A stretch of DNA of 62,483 nt, from NCBI GenBank assembly GCA_947498985.1, contig CANMMF010000007.1, forward strand, positions 256,686-319,168. The letters are read 5' to 3'. This DNA is from an uncultured Paracoccaceae bacterium. GTDB lineage: Bacteria; Pseudomonadota; Alphaproteobacteria; Rhodobacterales; Rhodobacteraceae. The translations under genes were made by a program, and so were the position numbers. The notes under the pieces were generated by a model. It was not told where the DNA came from. It made no database searches and was given only the letters and a program-made list of their open reading frames with translations. This document shows, one piece after another, positions 52,728 through 61,713 of the stretch. Position 1 is the first letter of the stretch. Each line of letters opens with the position of its first letter.

Positions 52728-53957
52728 ATGACCGAATTCGACCTGCTGCTGCAGAAAGCGGGGCACACAGTGCCCGAGGCCGCAAAGCTGCTGGGCTATT
52801 CTGAGGGCCATATCTACCGCTGGAAACGCGGCGAAGAAACCCCGCGGGAGGGTGTCCTGAACCTGCTGCGCATGGAGATCGCCGGCCGTATGCCTGAACC
52901 TGCGGATACAGCCTTTTCGTTCATCGATCTCTTCGCCGGTATCGGTGGGCTGCGCAAGGCGATGGAAGTTGCGGGGGGACGTTGTGTGTTTACCTCTGAA
53001 TGGGATAAATACGCACAGCAGACCTATCTGGCCAATTTCCCGGACAACCGACCAGTTGCCGGGGATATCCGTGATGTCGATGCCGCCGCCGTTCCGGATC
53101 ACGATGTTCTGGTGGCAGGCTTTCCGTGCCAGCCATTCTCAATCGCCGGAGTGTCCAAGAAAAACGCCCTGGGCCGGGCCCATGGCTTTGCCGATGAGAC
53201 CCAGGGCACGCTGTTCTTCGACGTGCTGCGTATCCTGAAACACCATCGCCCGGCGGCTTTCCTGCTGGAAAACGTCAAGAACCTGAAAAGCCATGATAAG
53301 GGGAAGACCTTTGACGTCATCCGGCGTAAACTGACGGAAGAGCTGGGCTACACGCTGCACACACAGGTGATTGATGCGGCACATTTTGTACCGCAGCACC
53401 GGCAGCGGATTGTCATGGTCGGCTTCCGGGAGGCGGTACCGTTCAGCTTTGAGGACATGATCGTACCGCCGCGGGGCCATAAACGCATGCGGGATATCCT
53501 CCATCCTGAGAACGGGACTGAAGGACCGGAAGGCCATTTCACGCTGGGTCCGGATGCGGTCGTCAGCGACAAGTATACGCTCACCGACAAGCTCTGGGCC
53601 TATCTGCAGGGCTACGCTGCGAAGCATAAGGCGGCGGGCAACGGATTTGGCTTTGGCCTTGTGGATGGTGACAGCATTTCGCGCACACTGTCAGCCCGCT
53701 ACTACAAGGACGGCTCTGAGATCCTTGTCAGCCGCGGCGCAGGTAACAACCCTCGCCGTCTGACGCCCCGGGAATGCGCTCGTCTGATGGGGTACGGTGA
53801 GGATTTTCGCATCCCGGTATCGGACACCCAGGCCTATAAGCAGTTTGGTAATTCGGTCGCAGTGCCGGTCTTCGCCGAAGTCGCCCAGGTCATGCGGCCG
53901 CATATCCTGTCGGTGACCGGCAGCGCCCAGCATGAGACCCTTGCGAAGGTTGGCTGA
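52728..53957 (+). CDS. dcm: DNA cytosine-5 methyltransferase with N-terminal HTH
   Basis: About 409 residues from the ATG at 52728; an ATG at 52719 adds three. The first 45 residues form an HTH ([29 protein letters not shown]). The C5-methylase motifs follow in normal order: [23 protein letters not shown] (catalytic Cys about 134), [35 protein letters not shown] and [10 protein letters not shown]. The EcoRII-type endonuclease downstream implies a CCWGG-like target. The HTH probably represses its own promoter at the palindrome upstream. vsr overlaps its end by 26 bases. Confidence 0.9.
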   Translation: MTEFDLLLQKAGHTVPEAAKLLGYSEGHIYRWKRGEETPREGVLNLLRMEIAGRMPEPADTAFSFIDLFAGIGGLRKAMEVAGGRCVFTSEWDKYAQQTYLANFPDNRPVAGDIRDVDAAAVPDHDVLVAGFPCQPFSIAGVSKKNALGRAHGFADETQGTLFFDVLRILKHHRPAAFLLENVKNLKSHDKGKTFDVIRRKLTEELGYTLHTQVIDAAHFVPQHRQRIVMVGFREAVPFSFEDMIVPPRGHKRMRDILHPENGTEGPEGHFTLGPDAVVSDKYTLTDKLWAYLQGYAAKHKAAGNGFGFGLVDGDSISRTLSARYYKDGSEILVSRGAGNNPRRLTPRECARLMGYGEDFRIPVSDTQAYKQFGNSVAVPVFAEVAQVMRPHILSVTGSAQHETLAKVG

Positions 53958-54405
53958 CGTTCACGACAGAGCGACCCGCAGCCGGAACATGGCGGCGATC
54001 AGAGGCGCTGATACAAAACCCGAGATGATTATCCGCAGGGGCCTGCACGCGCGCGGGTTCCGGTTCAGATTGCATGACCGGAAGCTGCCGGGCCGGCCCG
54101 ATCTGGTTCTTCCGAAGTACCGGACAGTGATTTTGGTCAACGGATGCTTCTGGCACGGTCACCGCTGCGCGCTGTTCAAATGGCCGAAAACACGTGAGGC
54201 TTTCTGGCGTGAAAAGATTGGCGGGAATGCTGAACGGGACCGGAAAAACCTTGCCGCGCTGAAATCCGGCCCTTGGCGGATTGCCATAATCTGGGAATGT
54301 GCCCTGAAAGGACGACAGCGGCGGGACGCCGGCGATGTCATTGACGCGCTGGCCATCTGGTTGTCATCTGGCGATGCAGAGCTGGAAATCAGAGGTTTCC
54401 GCTGA
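53932..54405 (+). CDS. vsr: Very short patch repair endonuclease
   Basis: A 157-residue Vsr protein. The N-terminal [19 protein letters not shown] motif, [20 protein letters not shown] with the catalytic Asp in [22 protein letters not shown], and the CFWHGHRC zinc/His motif are present. Vsr repairs T:G mismatches that arise when 5-methylcytosine made by Dcm deaminates. It overlaps dcm, the usual coupling. ATG 53932 or a TTG at 53947 may start it; both lie in the overlap. Confidence 0.9.
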   Translation: MRPLRRLADVHDRATRSRNMAAIRGADTKPEMIIRRGLHARGFRFRLHDRKLPGRPDLVLPKYRTVILVNGCFWHGHRCALFKWPKTREAFWREKIGGNAERDRKNLAALKSGPWRIAIIWECALKGRQRRDAGDVIDALAIWLSSGDAELEIRGFR

Positions 54406-54423
54406 TTTCCTGAGGGGCTGAAT

Positions 54424-55656
54424 TTGACCGGGCGTGGATTTCTTTCAAAGTATTTTATCGGAGCGGGTGCCAAAACACTGCGCGGCACCGAAGTCGATCC
54501 CAAAGTCTCCCGCGGCCACGAGTTTCAGGGGGTCGATGTCTTCAGGGCGTTTGTCGGAACGCCTGAGAACCGCGAAAAAGTCCCGGTCACTTATATCTGG
54601 ATGGATGACAGCGATGACCCGTCACTGAGGTCGGAGCTGACCGGGACCTGGTACAACAGCCGCAAAGCACAGCCGCACCGGACGCCGGAATACAGGCTTT
54701 ACTATCCTGCAGCGGCGGAGCCGGTCGTGTACCGGGCGGCAGCGGGAGACAGTCTGTTTCTGTGTATGTCAGCGGACCGGCGTGTTCTGGCCATTCTCTG
54801 CCCGTCGGGGAGTTCTATCGAACAGAAACTGCTCTGGCTTTTTGGCCTCAGGCTGACGCAAGACTTTGCGCTGAACCAGCGCGATATTGGCGCAGAGGGC
54901 GGACGTGACGTCGATCTTGCTGTGCGCTTCATTCTTGATGAGCTTGATATTGACGCCGAAGAACCGGTCCCCGCCGCTTTCGATCAGCTGGTCGGCCGGT
55001 TCGGTCTGGCTTTCCCGTCCACTGCGGTATTCTCGGCATTCGCACGCGACAGCCTGACGGGGATCGATCCCGTCGCGTCCCCCGATGATGCGCTGCTCGC
55101 CTGGATGGAGCACGAAGAAGCGCTCTTCCGCCATCTCGAACGTGAGATTGTCACGGAGCGTCTGCGAACCGGTTTTTTTGACGCGAACGGCGCGGATGTG
55201 GACGGGTTTCTGAAATTCTCTCTTGGCGTTCAGAACCGTCGCAAGTCCCGTGCAGGCTACGCGTTCGGGAACCATACGGAAGTCATCCTGCAGGCCCACG
55301 GCCTTCGCTACACCAAGGAAGCCACAACCGAAAAACGCAACGCGGCAGATTTCCTGTTCCCCGGTGAAGCCGAATACGCCGACCCGTCATGGCCGGATGA
55401 TCAGCTGGTGATGCTGGCGGTCAAAACCACCTGCAAGGACCGCTGGCGTCAGGTTCTGGCCGAGGCCGATCGTATCGGGGAGAAACACCTGCTGACCCTG
55501 GAACCGGCCATATCCCGTGCGCAGACCGCTGAAATGCAGGCGCAGAAGCTTCGTCTTGTACTGCCAAAGCCATTGCATGAGACATATCACGAAGAGCAGC
55601 TGGACTGGATTCTGGACGTTGCCGGGTTTCTGCGGCTGGCAAGATTCGGTGATTGA
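54424..55656 (+). CDS. EcoRII-family type II restriction endonuclease
   Basis: A 410-residue protein starting at a TTG (54424). The C-terminal catalytic domain has the EcoRII signature RRKSRAGYAFGNHTEVILQA, RNAADFLFPGEAEY and AVKTTCKDRWRQVLAEADRI followed by KHLLTLEPAIS; the N-terminal half corresponds to the effector-binding domain of type IIE enzymes. EcoRII-family enzymes cut at CCWGG-type sites and need two sites. Together with HTH-Dcm and Vsr it forms a complete restriction-modification system. The gene appears intact. Confidence 0.88.
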   Translation: MTGRGFLSKYFIGAGAKTLRGTEVDPKVSRGHEFQGVDVFRAFVGTPENREKVPVTYIWMDDSDDPSLRSELTGTWYNSRKAQPHRTPEYRLYYPAAAEPVVYRAAAGDSLFLCMSADRRVLAILCPSGSSIEQKLLWLFGLRLTQDFALNQRDIGAEGGRDVDLAVRFILDELDIDAEEPVPAAFDQLVGRFGLAFPSTAVFSAFARDSLTGIDPVASPDDALLAWMEHEEALFRHLEREIVTERLRTGFFDANGADVDGFLKFSLGVQNRRKSRAGYAFGNHTEVILQAHGLRYTKEATTEKRNAADFLFPGEAEYADPSWPDDQLVMLAVKTTCKDRWRQVLAEADRIGEKHLLTLEPAISRAQTAEMQAQKLRLVLPKPLHETYHEEQLDWILDVAGFLRLARFGD

Positions 55657-55717
55657 TGATCAGTGACCTGACATAAGCGCCAGGTGATGTAGTTGAAGGG
55701 CTTGCGAAGGATTGCTT

Positions 55718-56995
55718 GTGGCGGATCTTGTAGAGACACGTGAAGAGATTATTCAGAACGTTGATACCCTTTATCAGTATGGACTAGGCGACGGGCCGAA
55801 ACGGAATTTTCATGACGGACGCATAAAGAACGGCAAAGTGTTTGTCGCGGTCAGGCAGGGGGATGACTACAGGTTTGCTCCCAGCAAGTTTGCCGGTTAC
55901 GCCGCCAATGATCTAGGGCATGAGCGGAAGCTGTCCGAAAGAGACGGCGGAATAACAAACAAGCGGATTGAGAGCATTGCGGGCCCGTCATTGGAAATCG
56001 GGTCTGCAGCATACAGGTCGGTTGACGACGCCTACCTTGGCTACTGCAATATCCATGGTATCGACCCATCGCAACATCAGATGCCACGGCGATACTGGCT
56101 CATCGACAAAGATCCCCGGACCAGCCCCCGGTTTTTCTGGACGAAAGTCTGGGGGCAACCTGACGAACCCGCGAAAGATGCCCTTGCTTTCAACAGCGAG
56201 CGTACCCGGGATCTTGTGTTGGAGATTTCGCAACCCGGTGACATCGTGGTGTATCTTACAAGCGACACCACCGACGCTGATCCGCTCATCCGGGGCAGAG
56301 TGGCCGGTGCGGTCGAGATTGCCGGTGAACCCCTTATGGTCGAGGAAATTCGAGCCGCCGAACGGATTAGATCACAGGAATACAGAGAAGACGGGCGGTT
56401 TCGCTGGCCATTTGGTATATCAGTTTCCAGAACTTGGCGCGTGATCGACCAGGAAACAAATGACAGCCTGATACCTGACCATGCTGCAAAGGGAATTCAG
56501 GGCGCAGCAACGATCCATGAAATGAAACCGGAAGAAGTCGCCCGGTTCAGGTCGCTCCGTGTTGCCGAGCAAACTCCGGATGGTGAGCGTGGCTCGGAGC
56601 TGTTTCGCACGTCCCTTCGGTCCGCGTGGCATCAGAAACCGGGGCAGAGAGCCGGTGCCGACGTCGTCCCAGGATGTCAGTTGTACATTGCGTTGATCCA
56701 CGATGATCATGGCATGACGGTAAAAATTGGTTCAGGAAAGGCTGAAGACCGCCTGGCAGATCTGAACCGATACCGCCGGGTCTCCCAGGGCGAGGCCGTT
56801 TGGTCACTGTACCAGGAGAATGAGTTTGAAACAGCCGCCGCTGCCAGAGCCGCCGAGGACCATCTTCTCCGGGAAGCTCATGCAGCCGGGTTTGGCTCTC
56901 CCGATCACAGTGAATTCATAGTAGGCATGGAAATGCGCGCGCTGAACAAGCTTTTTGCAGAGGCCATTGAGGTGGGTGAGACCTTCAATGAGTGA
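55718..56995 (+). CDS. Protein with PUA/EVE-like middle and GIY-YIG-like C-terminus
   Basis: About 425 residues from a GTG at 55718, eight bases after GAAGGA (a TTG at 55712 is also possible). The middle section (RFFWTKVWGQPDEP, DLVLEISQPGDIVVYLTS, IRGRVAGAVEIAGEP) resembles an EVE/PUA modified-base-reader domain. The C-terminal LYIALIHDDHGMTVKIGSGK, then RLADLNRYRR and AAEDHLLREAHAAGFG, resembles a T5orf172/GIY-YIG nuclease. The N-terminus (SKFAGYAANDL, DGGITNKRI) is unassigned. Placement after an EcoRII system suggests modification-dependent restriction of phage DNA. Both domain calls are by pattern only. Confidence 0.6.
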   Translation: MADLVETREEIIQNVDTLYQYGLGDGPKRNFHDGRIKNGKVFVAVRQGDDYRFAPSKFAGYAANDLGHERKLSERDGGITNKRIESIAGPSLEIGSAAYRSVDDAYLGYCNIHGIDPSQHQMPRRYWLIDKDPRTSPRFFWTKVWGQPDEPAKDALAFNSERTRDLVLEISQPGDIVVYLTSDTTDADPLIRGRVAGAVEIAGEPLMVEEIRAAERIRSQEYREDGRFRWPFGISVSRTWRVIDQETNDSLIPDHAAKGIQGAATIHEMKPEEVARFRSLRVAEQTPDGERGSELFRTSLRSAWHQKPGQRAGADVVPGCQLYIALIHDDHGMTVKIGSGKAEDRLADLNRYRRVSQGEAVWSLYQENEFETAAAARAAEDHLLREAHAAGFGSPDHSEFIVGMEMRALNKLFAEAIEVGETFNE

Positions 56996-57063
56996 CCCGA
57001 ATTTATGCCGTAACACGGCCCATTCCTGCCATTCACCGAGCGGTCAAGATGCTGTAGCCGCAT

Positions 57064-57096
57064 CCCGCTCAGCAGTCATTCGCTGCAAGCGCGAAA
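57064..57096. repeat. Dispersed intergenic repeat, copy 2
   Basis: A copy of the repeat described at 10033-10066, here reading CCCGCTCAGCAGTCATTCG then GCAAGCGCGAAA. It lies between the GIY-YIG-like gene and the convergent glutathione transferase gene. Confidence 0.5.
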
Positions 57097-57139
57097 GCCG
57101 AGCTTCATTGAACTCACCGATCGCGGGACAACCAGTCAT

Positions 57140-58216
57140 TCAATCGGCATCGATGGTCGCGTCGATCAAGGGTGACAATCCGGTTGCTTCTAGAACCGAC
57201 CTGGCCAGGGTCTTTTCTGCTGACGAAAGCGACTGAAACTCTTCCCGCGTCCACTGCAGACATTTCAACTGATATGAGAATGTTGGCTGTGCCCATGCAC
57301 GACCATCGATCTCCGTGGTGAAAGTCTCTTTCTGCCCGATCACGGCTCGCCCGTTGGCGATCAACTGGGGCATGTGGGTCCGCGCGACCTCCGATAGTAA
57401 TGCAATCAGGGTATTGGGCAATGAGCCGGCCGGATTCAGCCAATCTTGTTCTACCACTTCATAGCCGCTGAGATCCTCAAGCCGCTCGACCCACGCATAG
57501 ACACGCGGTGCGAGACTTTCGCACAGCCGCATCGGCGTAGGGTCAAAATGGGTCAGACAGGTCAGCTGTCCCATCATCGCGAAGTCTGCTGAAGATGGGC
57601 GCTTCCCGAAGAGGAATGGATGGTCTTGCAGGTGGCCTTCAAAAAGGCGCAGAAACCTCCGATAGCTCTCTTCGATGACCGGCGCCGTGGTTTGGTTCGA
57701 TCCGACGACGTGCAGCCGAGAAACCTGCCGTCTTGTGAACTCTTCGGCCTGCGCTTCCAGTGCGTCCTGGGACTGGTTCACGCGTACGAAAAGCGGGAGG
57801 ATGCGGCCTGCTTTCTCGATATCCGCTTCAAAGTGCCAGCGGTAGTGAAACATGCACCGCGTCAACCACTCGTCCGCGTAGTCCTCCAAAACATAGTTCA
57901 GGAAGGCAAGAACGGGATTACTTGGAAGGACGCTGCGCGTCGATGACAGGCTTTCCAGTCGCCGAATGATCGGTGTGGTGTCCACAACCGCTTCTAGCGT
58001 TCCGGTCGGGTCGGGCAGGTAGACCGTGGGGAGCAGAGGCACCTTTGGTTTAGGCAGCGTGCCGCGATTTTCCTCATTGCCCGGCGCGTCCGGGTTTTGC
58101 GGCCAATTGATGATGAATCGATACGGCAGGCGCCGAAACCGCAAGACGGCCAACATTTTTCTTGTGTACGGGCTGCCATGGATGCCTTGCAGCCTGATCG
58201 TCTCTTGATGCGGCAT
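57140..58216 (-). CDS. Glutathione S-transferase family protein
   Basis: A 358-residue protein. The thioredoxin-like N-terminal domain (IHGSPYTRKMLAVLRFRRLP, KVPLLPTVYLPD with the cis-Pro, then a VDTTPIIRRLES motif where the glutathione Glu/Ser pair usually sits) is followed by a helical C-terminal domain (FLFGKRPSSADFAMMGQLTC). It is longer than common GSTs (about 220) owing to an extension after the second domain. Likely cytoplasmic. Substrate unknown. Confidence 0.83.
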   Translation of the reverse strand: MPHQETIRLQGIHGSPYTRKMLAVLRFRRLPYRFIINWPQNPDAPGNEENRGTLPKPKVPLLPTVYLPDPTGTLEAVVDTTPIIRRLESLSSTRSVLPSNPVLAFLNYVLEDYADEWLTRCMFHYRWHFEADIEKAGRILPLFVRVNQSQDALEAQAEEFTRRQVSRLHVVGSNQTTAPVIEESYRRFLRLFEGHLQDHPFLFGKRPSSADFAMMGQLTCLTHFDPTPMRLCESLAPRVYAWVERLEDLSGYEVVEQDWLNPAGSLPNTLIALLSEVARTHMPQLIANGRAVIGQKETFTTEIDGRAWAQPTFSYQLKCLQWTREEFQSLSSAEKTLARSVLEATGLSPLIDATIDAD

Positions 58217-58535
58217 CTGGGTCCCTTCTTCGAACGCTCTCAGCCTAACGCCAAAACCACCTGAAGCCTACCGCCGTTCGCGAGACGAACGAGACACTTG
58301 CCGGGTCCGCTCCGGGCTCTCTGCCGCCGTCGGAGTGCGCGCACCATGTAGGGCCAAAAGCCAGGATATTCGGTTCAGGACGGCCCAATCCGGACCTTCG
58401 ATCCACCTTGAAGATTCTGCGGTCGCAGTCCGCATAGCCGCCTTTCGCTGCGCCTGCCCGGTTCACGTGAGGGTTGAGGCCGAATTCATGGACGGAACAG
58501 TCACTGGGCGTTTCCCTCCCAGCGACTGCATTTGG
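58217..58535. repeat. Intergenic region containing dispersed repeat family B
   Basis: No gene. The segment 58379-58457 (GACGGCCCAATCCGGACC through GATTCTGCGGTCGCAG to TTTCGCTGCG) aligns with 60766-60840, which reads GCGGCCCATACCGGCC, GATTCTACGGTCGCAG and ATTCGCCGCG at matching places. The two may belong to a dispersed repeat found in intergenic DNA of this genome. Confidence 0.55.
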
Positions 58536-59594
58536 TCAGGCATCGTTGCGCAGGTAGCCAACAATCAAACTTGACAACTTGGCGTGGATGCTGGCCCGCG
58601 ACTGTCCCCCGGCATCGTCGCAAAGTGGGTCCAGCTCCCCTTCCTTTTCCAGAATCCGCGGCCCTTTGGGTTTGCACTCAGCGAGAAAACTGAAATGTGT
58701 GGCGTCCGGAAGCATGCTGTATCGAGCGCCCGGGATTTGCTCCGCGGCATGGCTAGCGTCAACGCCGGCGGGAACAGTACCTTCATCCCCAAGGTTAATA
58801 ATAAGCATAGGTGTATCAATCGCGGTAAGGCTCTCACCCGTCAGCGTGCTGACGATGCCGGGATCGACGACAACAGCGTTGGTGATCCGGGTGTCGCGCA
58901 AATCCTGGCCTGCAGGCGTTAAATCGAAGCTGTGCAAATCAATTCCGAAATGGGCCAGAAACGCGCAATCAGACATCCCGTGATCAGTCTCATCACAAAA
59001 CCGCTGCAAACGGCCTGGATCAACGCGAGCTCCGCTCAGGGCCATTGCAGTATACCCACCTGCCGAGAACCCCAGGACCGAGATTTGGGTCGGGTCGATA
59101 TAGGGATAGTTCGCGGCGTTTTCGGTCAGTTCATCCAAAACCGCAGTTACATCCGCCGGTCGTTCCCACACCCGGACCGCAGCCTCGGCAGATGCATTCC
59201 CCGTTGTTGTCCCGGGATGGTTTGGCAAGACCACTACAAAGCCCGCTTCCGCCAGCTCTGATGCGATCCACCCGAATTGTCCGGCATTGCCGCCGGCACC
59301 ATGCGAGATGATTACGGCGGGGAATTGATTTTCCTGATGCGGCGCATTGCGGCCGGCGGGTGTGCCGTGGAATACGCCATTGCCCCCCACGGAGATGGCG
59401 CGGCCACCGGGCCGCGCAGGATACCAGATATGAAAATCAACATCGCGATCGCGGATCGGCGCATAGGCACTGCCATATGTGATCCCGGCATGTCCATCAT
59501 AGGCCGGGCGGGTCACTTCATAGGAACCCCATCCCAGCCCCCCGAGACAAACGGCGTAGGCTGCGGTTTTCGTGACGGTTTTGAATTTGGACAT
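58536..59594 (-). CDS. Alpha/beta hydrolase (dienelactone/PAF-acetylhydrolase-like), membrane-anchored or exported
   Basis: About 352 residues from the ATG at 59592-59594. The N-terminus has a hydrophobic segment (VTKTAAYAVCLGGLGWGSYE), possibly a signal or anchor. The hydrolase core shows FPAVIISHGAGGNAGQFGW (oxyanion), ISVLGFSAGGYTAMALSG (nucleophile Ser), MLIINLGDEGTVPAG (acid) and DATHFSFL (His). It resembles lipoprotein-like dienelactone hydrolases. It is divergent from the AraC-type regulator at 59738, which may control it. Confidence 0.82.
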   Translation of the reverse strand: MSKFKTVTKTAAYAVCLGGLGWGSYEVTRPAYDGHAGITYGSAYAPIRDRDVDFHIWYPARPGGRAISVGGNGVFHGTPAGRNAPHQENQFPAVIISHGAGGNAGQFGWIASELAEAGFVVVLPNHPGTTTGNASAEAAVRVWERPADVTAVLDELTENAANYPYIDPTQISVLGFSAGGYTAMALSGARVDPGRLQRFCDETDHGMSDCAFLAHFGIDLHSFDLTPAGQDLRDTRITNAVVVDPGIVSTLTGESLTAIDTPMLIINLGDEGTVPAGVDASHAAEQIPGARYSMLPDATHFSFLAECKPKGPRILEKEGELDPLCDDAGGQSRASIHAKLSSLIVGYLRNDA

Positions 59595-59737
59595 CTGACT
59601 TCTCCGAGATTTGATGCGTGATGTCGTCGCTCGTGACAGGCTCCTTGGAAACAGGCGTCCTAAAACACGTTTCAGGTCGTCCAGTATCGCGTTCAAGGAT
59701 ATGAAGAGGCCAAGTCCACTGCGCAAAGTACCCGCCA

Positions 59738-60763
59738 ATGCTGTTTGTTCCCTTGACCCTTTTCGCGACGCTCCTATTGGGGCTTGCATTTGTGCGCTTT
59801 TGCCTGACACGGGATATGCGCCTGCGCGCGCATCAATTATTTGCGCTGCTGGTCGCGCTTTACGCCGCTCAATCCCTATGGTCGTCGCTGCGGTGGGGCT
59901 ATGGGATAGAATGGGCCGCCACCGCCCTTGTCCTCATGGCGCCCTTGCTGCCGGTCGTCGCTTATCTCGCTTACATATCCTTGTCTGGCACGCAGAAACG
60001 ACGGCAGCTCTGGCCTCCTGCCGTGATCGTTTTGAATTGGCTGGTCTTCGCTTTTGCCCCGGACTTGTCAGATCCCTTGATCCTCATGACCTATATCGGT
60101 TTTGGCACTCTGCTCGTTCAATTTGGCCTGAAGGGGACCGATGACATTGCCCTCTCGCCAATCAGTGAAGCGCGCGACATTCGGTTTGCCATCCTTCTGA
60201 CAGGCGTTGCCCTGATCGCTTCTGGTGTCACGGACATCTACATCATCTACGATTTCGTTCGCAACGATGGCCGGAATACAGGACTCGTTTTAACCTTCGT
60301 CCAGACCGCCTTTGTATTGATCATCGGTGGCGCTGGCCTGCTCGGCCGGTCTTCCGAACACCAGACCCGAGAGGCTGCTGCGCCTGCTTACGCACCGGAA
60401 CGGGATCAGGCCGATGGAGAGGTGCTCGCCCGGCTTGAGCACCTGTTCGAGACGGAAGAAATCTATCGCGACGAAGACCTGAGCCTTCGGCGGCTCGCGC
60501 GCAAGGTGGGTGTGCCGGATCGGCAGCTTTCTGTCGCGATCAACCGCCTTCGGAGTGTGAGCGTCTCGCAGTTTGTAAATCAGTATCGCATACAGGACGC
60601 TTGCGCGCTCTTGCAGAATACCGAACGGTCAGTGCTGGATATCTCTCTAGCATCTGGCTTTGCGACCAAGTCGAATTTCAACCGGGAATTTTTGCGCGTG
60701 ACGGGCCAGAGCCCAACTGAGTGGCGCCGAAGGGTTCGCCGTAGCGGGACAAGCTACAACTAA
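59738..60763 (+). CDS. AraC-family regulator with membrane-embedded N-terminus
   Basis: A 341-residue protein. The first 210 residues have about seven hydrophobic segments (LFVPLTLFATLLLGLAFVRF, VVAYLAYISLSG, VLTFVQTAFVLIIGGAGLLG), forming a membrane sensor. The C-terminal AraC domain has LSLRRLARKVGVPDRQLSVA and DISLASGFATKSNFNREFLR. It probably senses a lipophilic or surface signal and regulates the divergent hydrolase; both points are inferred. Confidence 0.85.
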   Translation: MLFVPLTLFATLLLGLAFVRFCLTRDMRLRAHQLFALLVALYAAQSLWSSLRWGYGIEWAATALVLMAPLLPVVAYLAYISLSGTQKRRQLWPPAVIVLNWLVFAFAPDLSDPLILMTYIGFGTLLVQFGLKGTDDIALSPISEARDIRFAILLTGVALIASGVTDIYIIYDFVRNDGRNTGLVLTFVQTAFVLIIGGAGLLGRSSEHQTREAAAPAYAPERDQADGEVLARLEHLFETEEIYRDEDLSLRRLARKVGVPDRQLSVAINRLRSVSVSQFVNQYRIQDACALLQNTERSVLDISLASGFATKSNFNREFLRVTGQSPTEWRRRVRRSGTSYN

Positions 60764-60765
60764 GA

Positions 60766-60840
60766 GCGGCCCATACCGGCCTTTCACCGCGCCGTCGAGA
60801 TTCTACGGTCGCAGCCCGCTTTCCTGCCATTCGCCGCGTC
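60766..60840. repeat. Dispersed intergenic repeat family B, second copy
   Basis: GCGGCCCATACCGGCC, GATTCTACGGTCGCAG and CCATTCGCCGCGTC here match, in order and spacing, the segment at 58379-58457. It begins just after the AraC-type gene stop. Confidence 0.55.
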
Positions 60841-60910
60841 TGCAAAATTCGGTGATGGCCCAACTTGCACTGTGCAGGACCGAGATGCCATTTTATCAAG
60901 AAGTAGGAGG

Positions 60911-61339
60911 TCAGGTTTTTCCGGTCAGGTCGGCTTCTGCCGAGTCGTCAAAAGTAAACTCGGCCCTGGTTAGAAACGGCGCGTTTTCTGCAAGCACTCT
61001 CAATTCCGCAAGCGATGAATACAACGGCGTTGACGGATCAATTCTCGCTTGGGCACGGCTTCTGAAGAAATTCGCGTACTCTTCCACATAGACACGGTCC
61101 TTTGGCGGCATGTGCGCGAGATGGTTCGTCAAGAAGTTGTCATAGTGGTGAACCGCTTCCGCAAACCTGTCCTGCCGATGCCGCGCCATCGCACGAAAAA
61201 GTTCCGCCTTGGCCAAGAAATATGGTTGCGCTTGAAACCCGTCCAGCCGGTCAAGAACGGCCGAGTAATCTCCTGCCTGCATCGACTTCGCCGCCCTGTG
61301 AAATTTCCCGGCAGCCCTGATATCGCGGATGAGTTTCAT
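60911..61339 (-). CDS. TPR-like hypothetical protein
   Basis: A 142-residue protein made of helical pairs (RAAGKFHRAAKSMQAGDYSA, FLAKAELFRAMARHRQDRFA) that resemble degenerate tetratricopeptide repeats. No catalytic or membrane features. It ends 43 bases from the minus-strand chorismate mutase gene, so an operon is possible. Confidence 0.65.
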   Translation of the reverse strand: MKLIRDIRAAGKFHRAAKSMQAGDYSAVLDRLDGFQAQPYFLAKAELFRAMARHRQDRFAEAVHHYDNFLTNHLAHMPPKDRVYVEEYANFFRSRAQARIDPSTPLYSSLAELRVLAENAPFLTRAEFTFDDSAEADLTGKT

Positions 61340-61382
61340 AGGTCCGACTCACCAACTGCGCCCCTGGTATTCCCGTATTGCA

Positions 61383-61685
61383 TTATTCGCCAAGGTCCCT
61401 GATCTCACGCTGAATCGACCATTCGATCAGCTCAGCCCAAAGCTTGCGTGCGAGGTTCGGATCCAGGCCTTGTTCGGACGCGGTTGAGCTGACCTTGTCC
61501 AGCACTTCAGCCACCCGGTCCGTCGTGCGCGCCGGCAGACCTTCGATTTTCTTGAGATCAACGGCCCGGTCGATATAGCGGCTCCTGGTGGCCAGGAGAT
61601 CGATCAGCTCGACGTCGATCGCGTCGATTTGCGCGCGGAGATCGGCCATGGTCTGGCAGGCATTGGGCGCGAGAAGGGTCGTCAT
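61383..61685 (-). CDS. Chorismate mutase (AroQ-type)
   Basis: A 100-residue protein of AroQ length. It reads MADLRAQIDAIDVELIDLLATRSRYIDRAV with the active-site Arg and Lys in KKIEGLP, then AELIEWSIQREI at the C-terminus. It converts chorismate to prephenate for Phe/Tyr synthesis. A PchB-like isochorismate-pyruvate lyase of the same fold is the main alternative. The ATG at 61683-61685 was chosen since it opens the conserved domain. Confidence 0.83.
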   Translation of the reverse strand: MTTLLAPNACQTMADLRAQIDAIDVELIDLLATRSRYIDRAVDLKKIEGLPARTTDRVAEVLDKVSSTASEQGLDPNLARKLWAELIEWSIQREIRDLGE

Positions 61686-61713
61686 GTTTTGAATTCCTTT
61701 TGTTTTTTTAAGG

